Positions 7,539-15,436 are shown, counted from the first letter of the stretch. The stretch is DNA of 22,876 nt from Sulfurovum sp. UBA1140 (GCA_002311915.1 DCAF01000046.1:1-22876); one strand, 5' to 3'. Notes: a model not told the origin generated them from the letters alone. Program-made: numbers and translations.

Positions 7539-8894
7539 ATGAGCGTTCGATATTTACTTATTACTCTGATTCTGATTTTTACTGCCTGTGGTGGTGGAAG
7601 CAGTAGTGTCAACAAAGAAGTTCAAGAGCTTGACAGCAACAGAAGCATTCAAAAAATTTCTAAAACAGTCACTATTTATGTACACGGATACAGAAAAGTA
7701 GGAGACAATGAACAAGCAACCTATGGGGCTAGAAAAAATGGAAGTGTAATTGCCAAAATGGTAGATATTACAGGACTCCCCACGGTAGATGCGTATGATA
7801 AAGAGAACTTTTCAACCTTACTCACCGACATCTACTATTATGGTGATGTTCCCCCAAATTACTATACGGCAAAAGACCTTGAAGATATAGAAGAGGTGAC
7901 CCGTAAATATGGAGGGGGGATTCCACGCTATGCAACCATCTTAGCCAAATATTCCAAATATATCTTAGACGAGACGGGGGCAGAAAAAGTCAATATTATC
8001 AGTGTAAGTATGGGGTCACTGGTAACACGCTGGATGATAGAGAAAAATTTAGAAGGACTCTCCGAGAATAAAAAGATAGAACGCTGGATGAGTATAGAAG
8101 GGGTTATTCGTGGAAACTATGCCGTTAGCCAAAATGGACTGCTAAGCGTTGCAGAGTCATTAGGACTCTTTGATAACTCGATTGATACACAACATATGCA
8201 CTACGATTGGATTAAAGAGAACTTAACCCCCAATCCTGATGTTATGCAGAGTCTTTACTATCGTGATATTTTGGTGGGACAAATTAGCTCAACCAAGAGT
8301 GGTGAGGCACTGGATAGACTGCTCTCATTAAATAGAGATAGTCAACCCAATGATGGTTATCAATTGGTCAAAGATACCTATTTTGCGACTGTCGAAAACT
8401 ATTCTCAAATTCCTTCACATACCCTCTTTTATACCGACCATGAAGAGATTAAAGAGAAAGAGGGTGCTTATGCCGTCATGGCAACCTTTTTAGAGTCTAA
8501 AAAACGGGTTAGGGTCACACTGATAGATGCCACCCTGAACAGCATTTCAAACAGAAATACAAAAGTTGCTTTTGAGAGTTATGTTTTTTCTAATCAAGTA
8601 AAAGAGAAATGGGGAATTACCGATGCGATTGATGAACGGGTTTATAACAGTGGCATGTTGACTCGTTATACCTACAACGAAAGTGGAGAGACAAGAACCT
8701 TTACTCAACCCATTTTTGATGATTTTGTTCTTTCAGACGAGAGCGAATTGGATATTAGAATGAGAGGATACAAGATAGAAAGTAGCACCAATAGTTTAGG
8801 AGATATTGTACGCAACATACCCCTAAAAAATGGAGTTTACGAACTTAGTGGAGAGGAGTGGAGTGCTCATCTGAAGGTGGAGGTTTTGGAGTAG
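7539..8894 (+). CDS. Lipoprotein with lipase-like alpha/beta hydrolase fold
   Basis: 451 aa. The signal sequence ends in a lipobox (FTAC, C17), followed by a Gly/Ser linker (GGGSSS), so the mature protein is a lipid-anchored envelope protein. TIYVHGYRK (45-53) is the oxyanion-side strand of a hydrolase, and NIISVSMGS (152-160) is a nucleophile elbow with S157. The usual GxSxG reads SxSxG here. A YATILAKYSKYI helix precedes the elbow as in class 2/PGAP1-like lipases. An Asp and His for the triad exist in the C-terminal half but I cannot assign them. The last 150 residues resemble no family I recognise. The role is probably hydrolysis of lipids or esters outside the inner membrane. Its stop codon lies inside the left end of the repeat element at 8891. 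Confidence 0.7.
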   Translation: MSVRYLLITLILIFTACGGGSSSVNKEVQELDSNRSIQKISKTVTIYVHGYRKVGDNEQATYGARKNGSVIAKMVDITGLPTVDAYDKENFSTLLTDIYYYGDVPPNYYTAKDLEDIEEVTRKYGGGIPRYATILAKYSKYILDETGAEKVNIISVSMGSLVTRWMIEKNLEGLSENKKIERWMSIEGVIRGNYAVSQNGLLSVAESLGLFDNSIDTQHMHYDWIKENLTPNPDVMQSLYYRDILVGQISSTKSGEALDRLLSLNRDSQPNDGYQLVKDTYFATVENYSQIPSHTLFYTDHEEIKEKEGAYAVMATFLESKKRVRVTLIDATLNSISNRNTKVAFESYVFSNQVKEKWGITDAIDERVYNSGMLTRYTYNESGETRTFTQPIFDDFVLSDESELDIRMRGYKIESSTNSLGDIVRNIPLKNGVYELSGEEWSAHLKVEVLE

Positions 8895-9016
8895 GTTCGG
8901 TAAAACCGAACATTAAAATTTAAAATTTTATTTTGATGCTTGAATATTTTTGTTTGGTTAATATATCAATCCAAGAGATGTTACCTAATGTTTTTGTTCG
9001 GTGTTACTGAACCTAC
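8891..9016. repeat. 126-bp mini-element with 22-bp terminal inverted repeats
   Basis: The left end 8891-8912 and the right end 8995-9016 are inverted copies matching at 20 of 22 bases (GTAGGTTC[G/A]GTAA[A/C]ACCGAACA). Each end is also a hairpin on its own: GTTCGGT-AAA-ACCGAAC on the left, and GTTCGGT-GTT-ACTGAAC with one mismatch on the right. The 82-nt core is A/T-rich with no ORF. It fills almost the whole gap between the convergent lipase-like gene and aroC, and the lipase stop TAG is at 8892-8894. It could be a MITE-like non-autonomous element or a bidirectional transcription end built from paired hairpins. Confidence 0.6.
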
Positions 9017-9037
9017 TAATTCCAAATTATACAACTT

Positions 9038-10114
9038 TTACTGTTGATAAACCAACCCCAAATGCTCCATCCTTTTCCCCATATTTAACAAGGTCATATC
9101 GGCTAGAACCAGAGCCATCATGGCTTCACAGACGATGCTTCCTCTGATGGCTACGCAGGGGTCGTGACGACCTTTTAGTTTGCAGGTGACTGCTTGGTTC
9201 TCTTTGGTAACGGTCTCTTGAGGTTGAAAAATAGAGGGGGTGGGTTTGAAATGGGTTTTAATAATAATGTCATCACCATTTGATATGCCCCCAAGTATGC
9301 CACCTGAGTGGTTGGTTTTAAATCCATTAGGAGTGATGGCATCGTTATTTTCACTCCCTTTTAGGTGAGTTGAATCTATGCCATCTCCTATTTCGACTGC
9401 TTTAGAGGCATTAATACTTATCATTGCTTCGGCTAGAATGGCATCAAGTTTGTAATAGAGGGGTTCACCCAAACCAATCGGAAGCCCTTTGGCAACGGTG
9501 AGTACCACACCCCCTACCGAGTCATGTCTGCTTTTTGCTGATAATATTGCCTCTTCTTGGGCTGACTCTACTTCGGGGTCAAGTGCATAGAGTTTGCTCT
9601 GCTTGGCATGGGTAAAATCGTAACACTTAGATTTGATACCATCTACTTCACACAGACCTGACTCTATCTCTATGCCAATGGTTTTAAGCATTAGTTTGGC
9701 AATGGCTCCTCCTGCAACCCGTGCAGCAGTCTCTCGTGCCGAGCTTCTGCCACCACCACGGTAATCTCTAATGCCATATTTATGGTAATAGGTAAAATCG
9801 GCATGTCCAGGGCGAAAGAGGTCTTTAATGTTGTCATAATCACGGCTTTTTTGATTGCTGTTAAAAATGACCATCATAATGGGGGTTCCTGTGCTAATGC
9901 CCTCAAAAGTACCCGAGAGTATCTCTACTTTGTCGTCCTCTTTTCTGGCTGTTTCTAATTTGCTTTTTCCTGGTTTACGACGGTCAAGTTCAGACTGTAT
10001 AAAGGCTTCATCTATGGTTAATCCAGCAGGAACACCATCAACAATACAGCCCAGTGCTTTTCCATGAGATTCACCAAAGGTGGTTAGTATAAATTTCTTT
10101 CCAAAGCTGTTCAC
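9038..10114 (-). CDS. aroC: Chorismate synthase
   Basis: The last step of the shikimate pathway: EPSP to chorismate, with reduced FMN as cofactor. 358 aa, full length. Signatures present are FGESHG (13-18), RPGHADFTY (101-109) and YRGGGRSSARET (118-129), with the C-terminal AIRGSIVCEAM block. The start is GTG at 10114; it overlaps the rnc stop as GTGA (4-nt overlap), so translation is coupled to rnc. The downstream flank is the 126-bp repeat element. Confidence 0.96.
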   Translation of the reverse strand: MNSFGKKFILTTFGESHGKALGCIVDGVPAGLTIDEAFIQSELDRRKPGKSKLETARKEDDKVEILSGTFEGISTGTPIMMVIFNSNQKSRDYDNIKDLFRPGHADFTYYHKYGIRDYRGGGRSSARETAARVAGGAIAKLMLKTIGIEIESGLCEVDGIKSKCYDFTHAKQSKLYALDPEVESAQEEAILSAKSRHDSVGGVVLTVAKGLPIGLGEPLYYKLDAILAEAMISINASKAVEIGDGIDSTHLKGSENNDAITPNGFKTNHSGGILGGISNGDDIIIKTHFKPTPSIFQPQETVTKENQAVTCKLKGRHDPCVAIRGSIVCEAMMALVLADMTLLNMGKRMEHLGLVYQQ

Positions 10115-10788
10115 GGTTCACCCCTTAATTTTCTTAAAGCAATCTCTGCTGCTCGTTGTTGAGCCTCTTTTTTACTTCGACCAATGGCAGAAGCGACGAC
10201 TCTATTTTGAAGTTCAATTGAAATTTCAAACTCTTTTTTATGGTCAGGACCAAAAGCACGTACCATTTTATAGGTGGGTGTCTCTCCAAAATCTGCTTGT
10301 GTTAGCTCTTGAAGGGTAGTTTTAAAATCTTTTGATAATGAATTTAAATCAATAACTTCATAGCTCGACTCAATGAGATTAATGGCAATTTTGGCAGTAA
10401 CTTCTAAACCACTCTCTAAATAGATGGCTCCCATAATGGCTTCAAAAGCGTTAGAGAGTAGTGATGGTTTATTGCGTCCATCATTGTTCTCTTCGGCTGA
10501 AGAGATAAAAATGGAGTCTCCTAAATTAATATCTAGTGCCAGTTTGGTAAACCCTTTTTCATTTACCAATGAAGCACGAATTTTAGAAAGCAACCCCTCG
10601 TTCTCTTTTGGGAATTTGTTAAACAGATACTCCCCAACAATCAAATCAAGGACAGCATCACCTAAGAACTCTAAACGCTCATTATTATAAGGTTTCTTAT
10701 AACTTTTATGGGTAAGTGCTTCGGTGATGAGGTCATCTTGTTTGAAACGGTAGTTTAAAGCAATCTCTAAGGCTTTAAATTGACTCAT
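10111..10788 (-). CDS. rnc: Ribonuclease III
   Basis: A double-strand-specific endoribonuclease for rRNA and mRNA processing; 225 aa. The catalytic domain carries the signature NERLEFLGDAVLDL (36-49) with E40 and D44, and the later metal-binding E117 in NAFEAIMGAIYLE. A dsRNA-binding domain occupies about 155-222, ending in the KKEAQQRAAEIALRKL helix. I chose the ATG at 10788, which has AGGAG just upstream and gives the normal family N-terminus. A longer open frame reaches 10914 but runs into the upstream gene and lacks a ribosome site. It overlaps aroC by 4 nt and lies 38 nt after the LapB-like gene. Confidence 0.95.
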   Translation of the reverse strand: MSQFKALEIALNYRFKQDDLITEALTHKSYKKPYNNERLEFLGDAVLDLIVGEYLFNKFPKENEGLLSKIRASLVNEKGFTKLALDINLGDSIFISSAEENNDGRNKPSLLSNAFEAIMGAIYLESGLEVTAKIAINLIESSYEVIDLNSLSKDFKTTLQELTQADFGETPTYKMVRAFGPDHKKEFEISIELQNRVVASAIGRSKKEAQQRAAEIALRKLRGEP

Positions 10789-10826
10789 GTTTTCTCCTAT
10801 TTCTATTGTTTTTTGCTTCTCTATCA

Positions 10827-11876
10827 TCAGAGTAGAGAGTAACCTGTTTTTGACCGTTTTTTTGCAAGTTTTTCCTTGATAGTTATAGAGTCTATGGCAT
10901 AACATTGTGGACATCTAATAAAACTAATGGGGAAGTGCTGTTTACAACGACGGCATCCATAACTGAAGATTAAATCAACTTCAGTGTATCCACATTTTTG
11001 TGCCGAAACAATGGTATCAATGGCAAAAATACCACTTTGAGGAGTCTCCTCTTTATGCTGAAGAAACCCTTTTGCCATATAGATACTACGCAATATCTCA
11101 TTCGACGAAATTATATCAAAATTGAGGTTTGAAGTGGGTAAGAACCACAGAATATCAAGGATAGAGCCAATCTGTTTGGTATCAATAGATTGCCAAGCTA
11201 AAGAGGGGTTAAGCTTAAAAAGTTCTTGCATAACACGTCGATAGGAGTGATTGGGTGTCTCTAACAATGCTTGAATTGTTTCGGCTTTTTTTATAGTATC
11301 TATCTGATGATTTTTTAAAAGTTTAGAGAGCTGAAGATGTCGTTTAAGTGCCAAGCAAGGGTCTCCTAATATCTGCAAAGGTTTAAGCGTTTCAGAGGCA
11401 CTCTCATACTCATTTAAAAGCTCATAAACAATCTCTAAATGATAAAGGGCTTCTGTATTACGTGCATGTTTGTGTAAAATTTCTAAAAAAATAAATTCTG
11501 AACGTTTTAAAAATCCTGCCTTAAGATAGGTCTTTCCTAAATTTTCTAAAAGATACTCTTTTTGACCAAAGGAGCGAATATTTTCTATTAAATAGAGGTA
11601 GACAGAGATGGATTTTTGATAATCTCCTTGGGAGGTAAAAGTATCTGCAAGAAGTGAGAGTGGATGCACCAGTGTTGTCTCGAATGGTATTTTTTTTATA
11701 TCAAAATCATTTGGTTCTTTACTAATTTTACCTAAAAAGTTTTTTAGACTTTTATCTTTTCTCTTCTCTTTATAATTTTCCATAACATACGAAAAAGTAG
11801 CAACAATTAATACCAAAACTACAATAATAAGAATACTAAACAGGGGGTCATTATAAGCAGGAAGGATTTTATCCAA
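10827..11876 (-). CDS. Membrane-anchored TPR protein with C-terminal zinc ribbon, LapB (YciM)-like
   Basis: 349 aa. One N-terminal transmembrane helix (about 12-30, FSILIIVVLVLIVATFSYV) is followed by a basic cytoplasmic stretch, TPR-like helical repeats from about 70 to 290 (SLLADTFTSQGDYQKSISVY, LGKTYLKAGFLKRSE), and a rubredoxin-like knuckle with C308, C311, C322 and C325 (CRRC-x10-CPQC). This order is that of LapB/YciM, the 389-aa E. coli protein that regulates LpxC proteolysis and so lipopolysaccharide synthesis, and the tail CPQCYAIDSITIK resembles the LapB end. Function here is inferred from architecture. The start is TTG at 11876, supported by AAGGA 8 nt upstream. It diverges from dnaG over 48 nt. 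Confidence 0.72.
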   Translation of the reverse strand: MDKILPAYNDPLFSILIIVVLVLIVATFSYVMENYKEKRKDKSLKNFLGKISKEPNDFDIKKIPFETTLVHPLSLLADTFTSQGDYQKSISVYLYLIENIRSFGQKEYLLENLGKTYLKAGFLKRSEFIFLEILHKHARNTEALYHLEIVYELLNEYESASETLKPLQILGDPCLALKRHLQLSKLLKNHQIDTIKKAETIQALLETPNHSYRRVMQELFKLNPSLAWQSIDTKQIGSILDILWFLPTSNLNFDIISSNEILRSIYMAKGFLQHKEETPQSGIFAIDTIVSAQKCGYTEVDLIFSYGCRRCKQHFPISFIRCPQCYAIDSITIKEKLAKKRSKTGYSLL

Positions 11877-11889
11877 CGGTGATTCCTTT

Positions 11890-11919
11890 TTGATAATATT
11901 TTAACATATTCGATATAAT
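11890..11919 (+). promoter_or_regulatory. dnaG promoter abutting the start codon
   Basis: TTGATA at 11890-11895 and a perfect TATAAT at 11914-11919 are separated by 18 nt. Only 5 nt lie between the -10 box and the dnaG ATG, and no Shine-Dalgarno-like purine run exists upstream of the ATG. Transcription would begin at or next to the A of the start codon. GATAAT at 11892-11897 is an alternative -10 that would give a leader of about 20 nt, still without a ribosome site. The segment is shared with the divergent LapB-like gene. Confidence 0.5.
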
Positions 11920-11924
11920 ACCGT

Positions 11925-13580
11925 ATGATTGATAACGCATCGGTAGAACAACTCAAAAACAATATGGATATTGTAGAGATTATCTCTAATTATATTGAGG
12001 TTAAAAAAGCAGGAGCCAATTTTAAAGCCAACTGCCCCTTTCATGGTGAGAAAACTCCCAGTTTTGTTATTAGCCCGAGTAAGCAGATATATCACTGTTT
12101 TGGATGCCAAGTTGGTGGTGATGCCATTAAATTTGTGATGGAATACGAGAAGTTAAACTACCCAGAATCGTTAGAAAAAATCGCTTCGATGATGAATTTT
12201 TCGTTGACATATACCCAAGGAAGCAGTGATAACAATGAGGCTCGTCGCTTGTTGGAGCAGGTTCAAACCCATTATGGTAAAGGGCTTTATGGTAACAGTG
12301 TTGCTCAAAAATATCTAAGCGATAGAGGAGTAACCACCCAATCAATCGAGAGCTTTGGTATTGGTTATGTGGGGGCTTCTCATGAGATGATGAACTTTTT
12401 GTCATCAAATTTCTTGCCCCTACCTAAAGCTGAAGAGGCAGGAGTGGTTGCCCAGCGTGAACGGGGGGGATTTTATGCACGTTTAACCGAGCGTATTACT
12501 TTTCCTATCTACTCTGTTTCAGGAGCGATTGTGGGGTTTGGGGGGCGAACGATTACCAATCATCCTGCTAAATATATCAACTCACCTCAGACCAAACTTT
12601 TTAATAAATCGCAACTGCTTTATGGTTATTCCAAAGCCAAAGAGAGCATCTATCGAAATAAAAAGCTTATTGTTTGTGAGGGGTATCTTGATGTGATTAT
12701 GTTTCATCAAGTAGGTTTTAAAGAGGCAGTAGCTACGTTAGGAACGGCACTAACTGCTGAACATTTGCCAATATTGCGAAAGGGTGAACCTCAAATTATC
12801 TTGGCATATGATGGTGACAAGGCAGGGGTGGAAGCTGCGATTAAAGCATCTATCATGTTAAGCGAGGGGGGATTTGATGGTTCTGTGGTACTCTTTCCTA
12901 ATGGAGCAGACCCTGCAGATATGATTGCTAAAGGGGCTGTTCAAGAGGTAGCAAACTTGCTTCGTGGGGGGCAACTCCTTATTCCTTTTGTGATTGAGAG
13001 GATTGCTAAACGTTATAATTTACAAAATCCTCGTGAAAAAGAGATCGCCTTTGGTGAGGTTAAATCGTATCTAAATAACTTAAGTCCCATTATCCGTGAA
13101 GCCTATATTGTACACTCTGCAACAGTTTTGGGGGTAATCCCTGCTCTTTTTGGTTCAACCGTTAAAGCAGAAAATACCCATGTTAGATTTTCAACCCCCA
13201 AAGAGGATGTGGGTCAACTAAGTATTATTAAAACATTAATGGAACAAAATAGTTTTATGGATGAGGTATTGAATGTTATGAAGCCTTCGATGTTTGGTAA
13301 CTATCAGACTCTGTTTGAATCACTGATTCAAGGAGAGAAAGAGAACCCCCATTTAACAGGTTTAATGCTTGATGAGACCATTAAAATAATGGAAGAGCAT
13401 GAGTTTAAAATGGCATTGGCATCGTTTTTGTTTGGACACTATGTTAAAAAATTAAAAAGCATTACCACAGACAACTCGCTTCCTCTTCAAACAAAGAACT
13501 TTTTGATTCGTAAAATAAAAATGGATATAATGCCACGACTGAAACGGGGCGAGTTGGTTGCTTATCAACTTGATATTTAA
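11925..13580 (+). CDS. dnaG: DNA primase
   Basis: Makes RNA primers at the replication fork, working with DnaB helicase. 551 aa. The N-terminal CHC2 zinc domain has C37, H40, C58 and C61 (NCPFH and HCFGC). The RNA polymerase core contains ERITFPI (189-195) and GFGGRT (204-209). The TOPRIM residues are EGYLDV (252-257) and AYDGDKAG (294-301). The last 120 or so residues would be the DnaB-binding domain. The N-terminus MIDNASVEQLKNNMDIVEII aligns with the usual primase start, so this ATG is very likely right despite the missing ribosome site. Confidence 0.97.
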   Translation: MIDNASVEQLKNNMDIVEIISNYIEVKKAGANFKANCPFHGEKTPSFVISPSKQIYHCFGCQVGGDAIKFVMEYEKLNYPESLEKIASMMNFSLTYTQGSSDNNEARRLLEQVQTHYGKGLYGNSVAQKYLSDRGVTTQSIESFGIGYVGASHEMMNFLSSNFLPLPKAEEAGVVAQRERGGFYARLTERITFPIYSVSGAIVGFGGRTITNHPAKYINSPQTKLFNKSQLLYGYSKAKESIYRNKKLIVCEGYLDVIMFHQVGFKEAVATLGTALTAEHLPILRKGEPQIILAYDGDKAGVEAAIKASIMLSEGGFDGSVVLFPNGADPADMIAKGAVQEVANLLRGGQLLIPFVIERIAKRYNLQNPREKEIAFGEVKSYLNNLSPIIREAYIVHSATVLGVIPALFGSTVKAENTHVRFSTPKEDVGQLSIIKTLMEQNSFMDEVLNVMKPSMFGNYQTLFESLIQGEKENPHLTGLMLDETIKIMEEHEFKMALASFLFGHYVKKLKSITTDNSLPLQTKNFLIRKIKMDIMPRLKRGELVAYQLDI

Positions 13581-13598
13581 AAAAAGAGAGAAAACAAT

Positions 13599-14582
13599 AT
13601 GAGAGCAATATCACTGTTTAGTGGAGGACTCGATAGCATGATTGCTATTAAACTAATAGCCGACCAAGGCATTGAGGTTACTGCGGTACACATTAAGACA
13701 GGCTTTGGGGGAACAAAAGATATAACCCATATACTAAAACAACGTGCCAATATGGCAGGGGCTGATTTTAAGGTGATTGATGTTCGCCAAGAGTATCTGC
13801 AAAAGATTCTTTTTGACCCAAAATATGGTTATGGAAAAAACTTTAACCCTTGCATTGATTGTCATGGGTACATGTTTAAAGTAGCCAAAGGGGTCATGAG
13901 TGAACTAAATGCCTCTTTTGTGGTAACGGGTGAAGTGTTGGGGCAACGCCCCATGAGTCAACGCTCGGACGCACTGCAACAGGTGAGTAAACTGGCAGAT
14001 GATATTGAAGACAAACTGATTCTTCGACCCTTATGTGCCAAACTCATGAACCCTACAACCCCCGAGATAGAGGGGTGGGTTGATAGAGAAAAACTTTTAG
14101 ATATATCAGGGCGAAGTCGTGAACGACAGTTGGCATTGGTTAAAGAGTATGGATGGGAAGAGTATGAATCCCCAGGGGGTGGCTGTTTGCTAACCGAAGC
14201 ACACTACTCTGAACGTATTCATGAATTTATAACCCATGATAATTTTGAACTGCCTGATATTGAACTGTTAAAGTTTGGACGACACTTTAGACTGCCTGAT
14301 GGTGCAAAATTGGTGGTGGGTAGAAACCAAGAAGATAACCAAGGGCTTCAAGCAATTACCAGTAGTAAATACCAAGTGGTTAAATTGCCCATTGCAGGAC
14401 CTTTCTCGTTAATGGACAAAAAGGCAACCACACAAGATAGAGCGTTGGCTGTTAAATTAGCCATTACCTATGCCAAGAGTTCAGTCGATGAGGTCTACAA
14501 TGTTTTAATCGGAGAAGAGAGCTTCTCGACCTCTCCTTTTGCTACCAAACAAGAGGCACAGGCGTATTTTTTTAATGCTTAA
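13599..14582 (+). CDS. PP-loop ATPase, tRNA sulfurtransferase-like (ThiI-related) with C-terminal NFACT-R-like domain
   Basis: 327 aa. The N-terminal adenylation (PP-loop) motif SGGLDS is at 8-13. A CxxC (C85, C88 in NPCIDCHGYMF), GEVLGQRPMSQ (111-121) and a conserved C196 in PGGGCLLT are the expected sulfur-handling cysteines. The C-terminal segment from about 225 (FGRHFRL...LVVGRNQEDNQGL) resembles the RNA-binding NFACT-R domain. No THUMP domain precedes it, so it is not a classical ThiI. The likely reaction is ATP-dependent thiolation of a tRNA base (s4U8 or similar), as in this ThiI/MnmA-related group; the exact target is inference. It begins 18 nt after dnaG with a GAGAG ribosome site, so it is probably co-transcribed with dnaG. 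Confidence 0.82.
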   Translation: MRAISLFSGGLDSMIAIKLIADQGIEVTAVHIKTGFGGTKDITHILKQRANMAGADFKVIDVRQEYLQKILFDPKYGYGKNFNPCIDCHGYMFKVAKGVMSELNASFVVTGEVLGQRPMSQRSDALQQVSKLADDIEDKLILRPLCAKLMNPTTPEIEGWVDREKLLDISGRSRERQLALVKEYGWEEYESPGGGCLLTEAHYSERIHEFITHDNFELPDIELLKFGRHFRLPDGAKLVVGRNQEDNQGLQAITSSKYQVVKLPIAGPFSLMDKKATTQDRALAVKLAITYAKSSVDEVYNVLIGEESFSTSPFATKQEAQAYFFNA

Positions 14583-14828
14583 TTGTGTAATTTTGTACCT
14601 ACTTGGGTAAAAGAGACCACTTTTTATATTAACAGTTACAATAAATTGGCACTGGTTACCCCAAAAGGGGAGTATAAACAACTTGTTGACCCCATAGCGA
14701 TTAACCGTTTTTGGCATTGGCTTTTTGAGCATCAAAACAGAGTGGGAAAGGTAATTAATTTTACAAAAACCTTGGACTTAAAAGCATTGAAAGAGCGATA
14801 TTTGGGGGGTAAAAATAATTTTGGCTAA
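14583..14828 (+). CDS. Small unknown protein coupled to the sulfurtransferase gene
   Basis: 81 aa from a TTG that immediately follows the TAA of the previous gene, with no separate ribosome site, so expression would depend on translational coupling. Features are an aromatic patch RFWHWLFEH (around 51-59) and a basic C-terminus (LKALKERYLGGK). No signal peptide, membrane segment or known motif is seen. The frame is open to within 8 nt of the next small ORF, and the overlap suggests a true gene string. I do not recognise the family. Confidence 0.5.
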   Translation: MCNFVPTWVKETTFYINSYNKLALVTPKGEYKQLVDPIAINRFWHWLFEHQNRVGKVINFTKTLDLKALKERYLGGKNNFG

Positions 14829-14997
14829 AACAGAATTTATGATTGAAGATTTGGTGGCTGTTGAAGAGGGAGTTAAGATGAAGTTACGGAATCAAACCAA
14901 TAACAAAGTTGGCTTTGCTATGGATTCCAAAACAAAAAAAGAGACTATTTTTGCTTTGGAGGATTGTGAAAAAGTTATTTTTAGGTGTTTAAAATAG
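14821..14997 (+). CDS. Very small unknown protein, overlapping the preceding ORF
   Basis: 58 aa starting at TTG 14821 and overlapping the stop of the previous ORF by 8 nt. A run of G (GGGGGG, about 14805-14810) is a possible ribosome site. The peptide is charged and soluble (MAKTEFMIEDLVAVEEG..., ending KVIFRCLK), with two cysteines near the C-terminus (EDCEKVIFRC). An internal ATG (residue 7) is an alternative start. No family is recognised; the support is the overlap with its neighbour and protein-like composition. Confidence 0.42.
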   Translation: MAKTEFMIEDLVAVEEGVKMKLRNQTNNKVGFAMDSKTKKETIFALEDCEKVIFRCLK

Positions 14998-15258
14998 GGT
15001 GAAAGAATTTTAATTCTAATTGCTTTTAACCACGTTGGCTACTTTTCTTGCCAAAAGAAGAGAAGAGTTCATCCTTTATAACAGAAATGGTTGATTTAAA
15101 ACGTTACCTACAGTAGCAGTCACTAAAGGAGTTTGCAATCAAAATTCAAGTATTTGTTGTTAAATATTTGTTATTAACCTTTTTAATTATAAAATTCCTG
15201 AAAAATAGAGAAGTTGCTCTTTTTTTCTGTCTATAAATAGTACAATAAATAGAAAACT

Positions 15259-15405
15259 TCACTTTTCATACCAAAAGAATAAAGAGAGTTGAGAGTTATC
15301 AGGCAACCATTTACAACCATTTTTATAAAGATCTATATCTGGATGAACTTCACAATTCCTCTCTTTTTTAAAGATAATATTAAGCTTTAACAGTAATTCT
15401 GTTTT
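15259..15405 (-). pseudogene. Possible C-terminal relic of a lost gene
   Basis: A 48-codon minus-strand frame, bounded by a TAA upstream and a TGA at 15261-15259, reads like protein (ERNCEVHPDIDLYKNG, then CKWLPDNSQLSLFFWYEK) with mixed polar, aromatic and Cys residues rather than the A/T-biased text of neighbouring frames. It has no usable start codon. I cannot name a parent family, and chance is a real alternative. Confidence 0.22.
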
Positions 15406-15436
15406 TTATACTCTGTTTTTTGAACTTAAGTATAAT
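15402..15436 (+). promoter_or_regulatory. Promoter of the EAL-domain gene
   Basis: TATAAT at 15431-15436 is preceded by two T-tracts (around 15402-15407 and 15415-15421) roughly one helical turn apart, the pattern seen in Campylobacterota sigma-70 promoters, which lack a fixed -35 box. The expected start is near 15443. The ribosome site before the ATG at 15467 is weak (CGAGT). Confidence 0.5.

Noticed and set aside
10789..10914. Upstream extension of rnc to an ATG at 10914
   Set aside because: It overlaps the 3' end of the LapB-like gene and lacks a ribosome site. The ATG at 10788 has AGGAG and gives the normal RNase III N-terminus.
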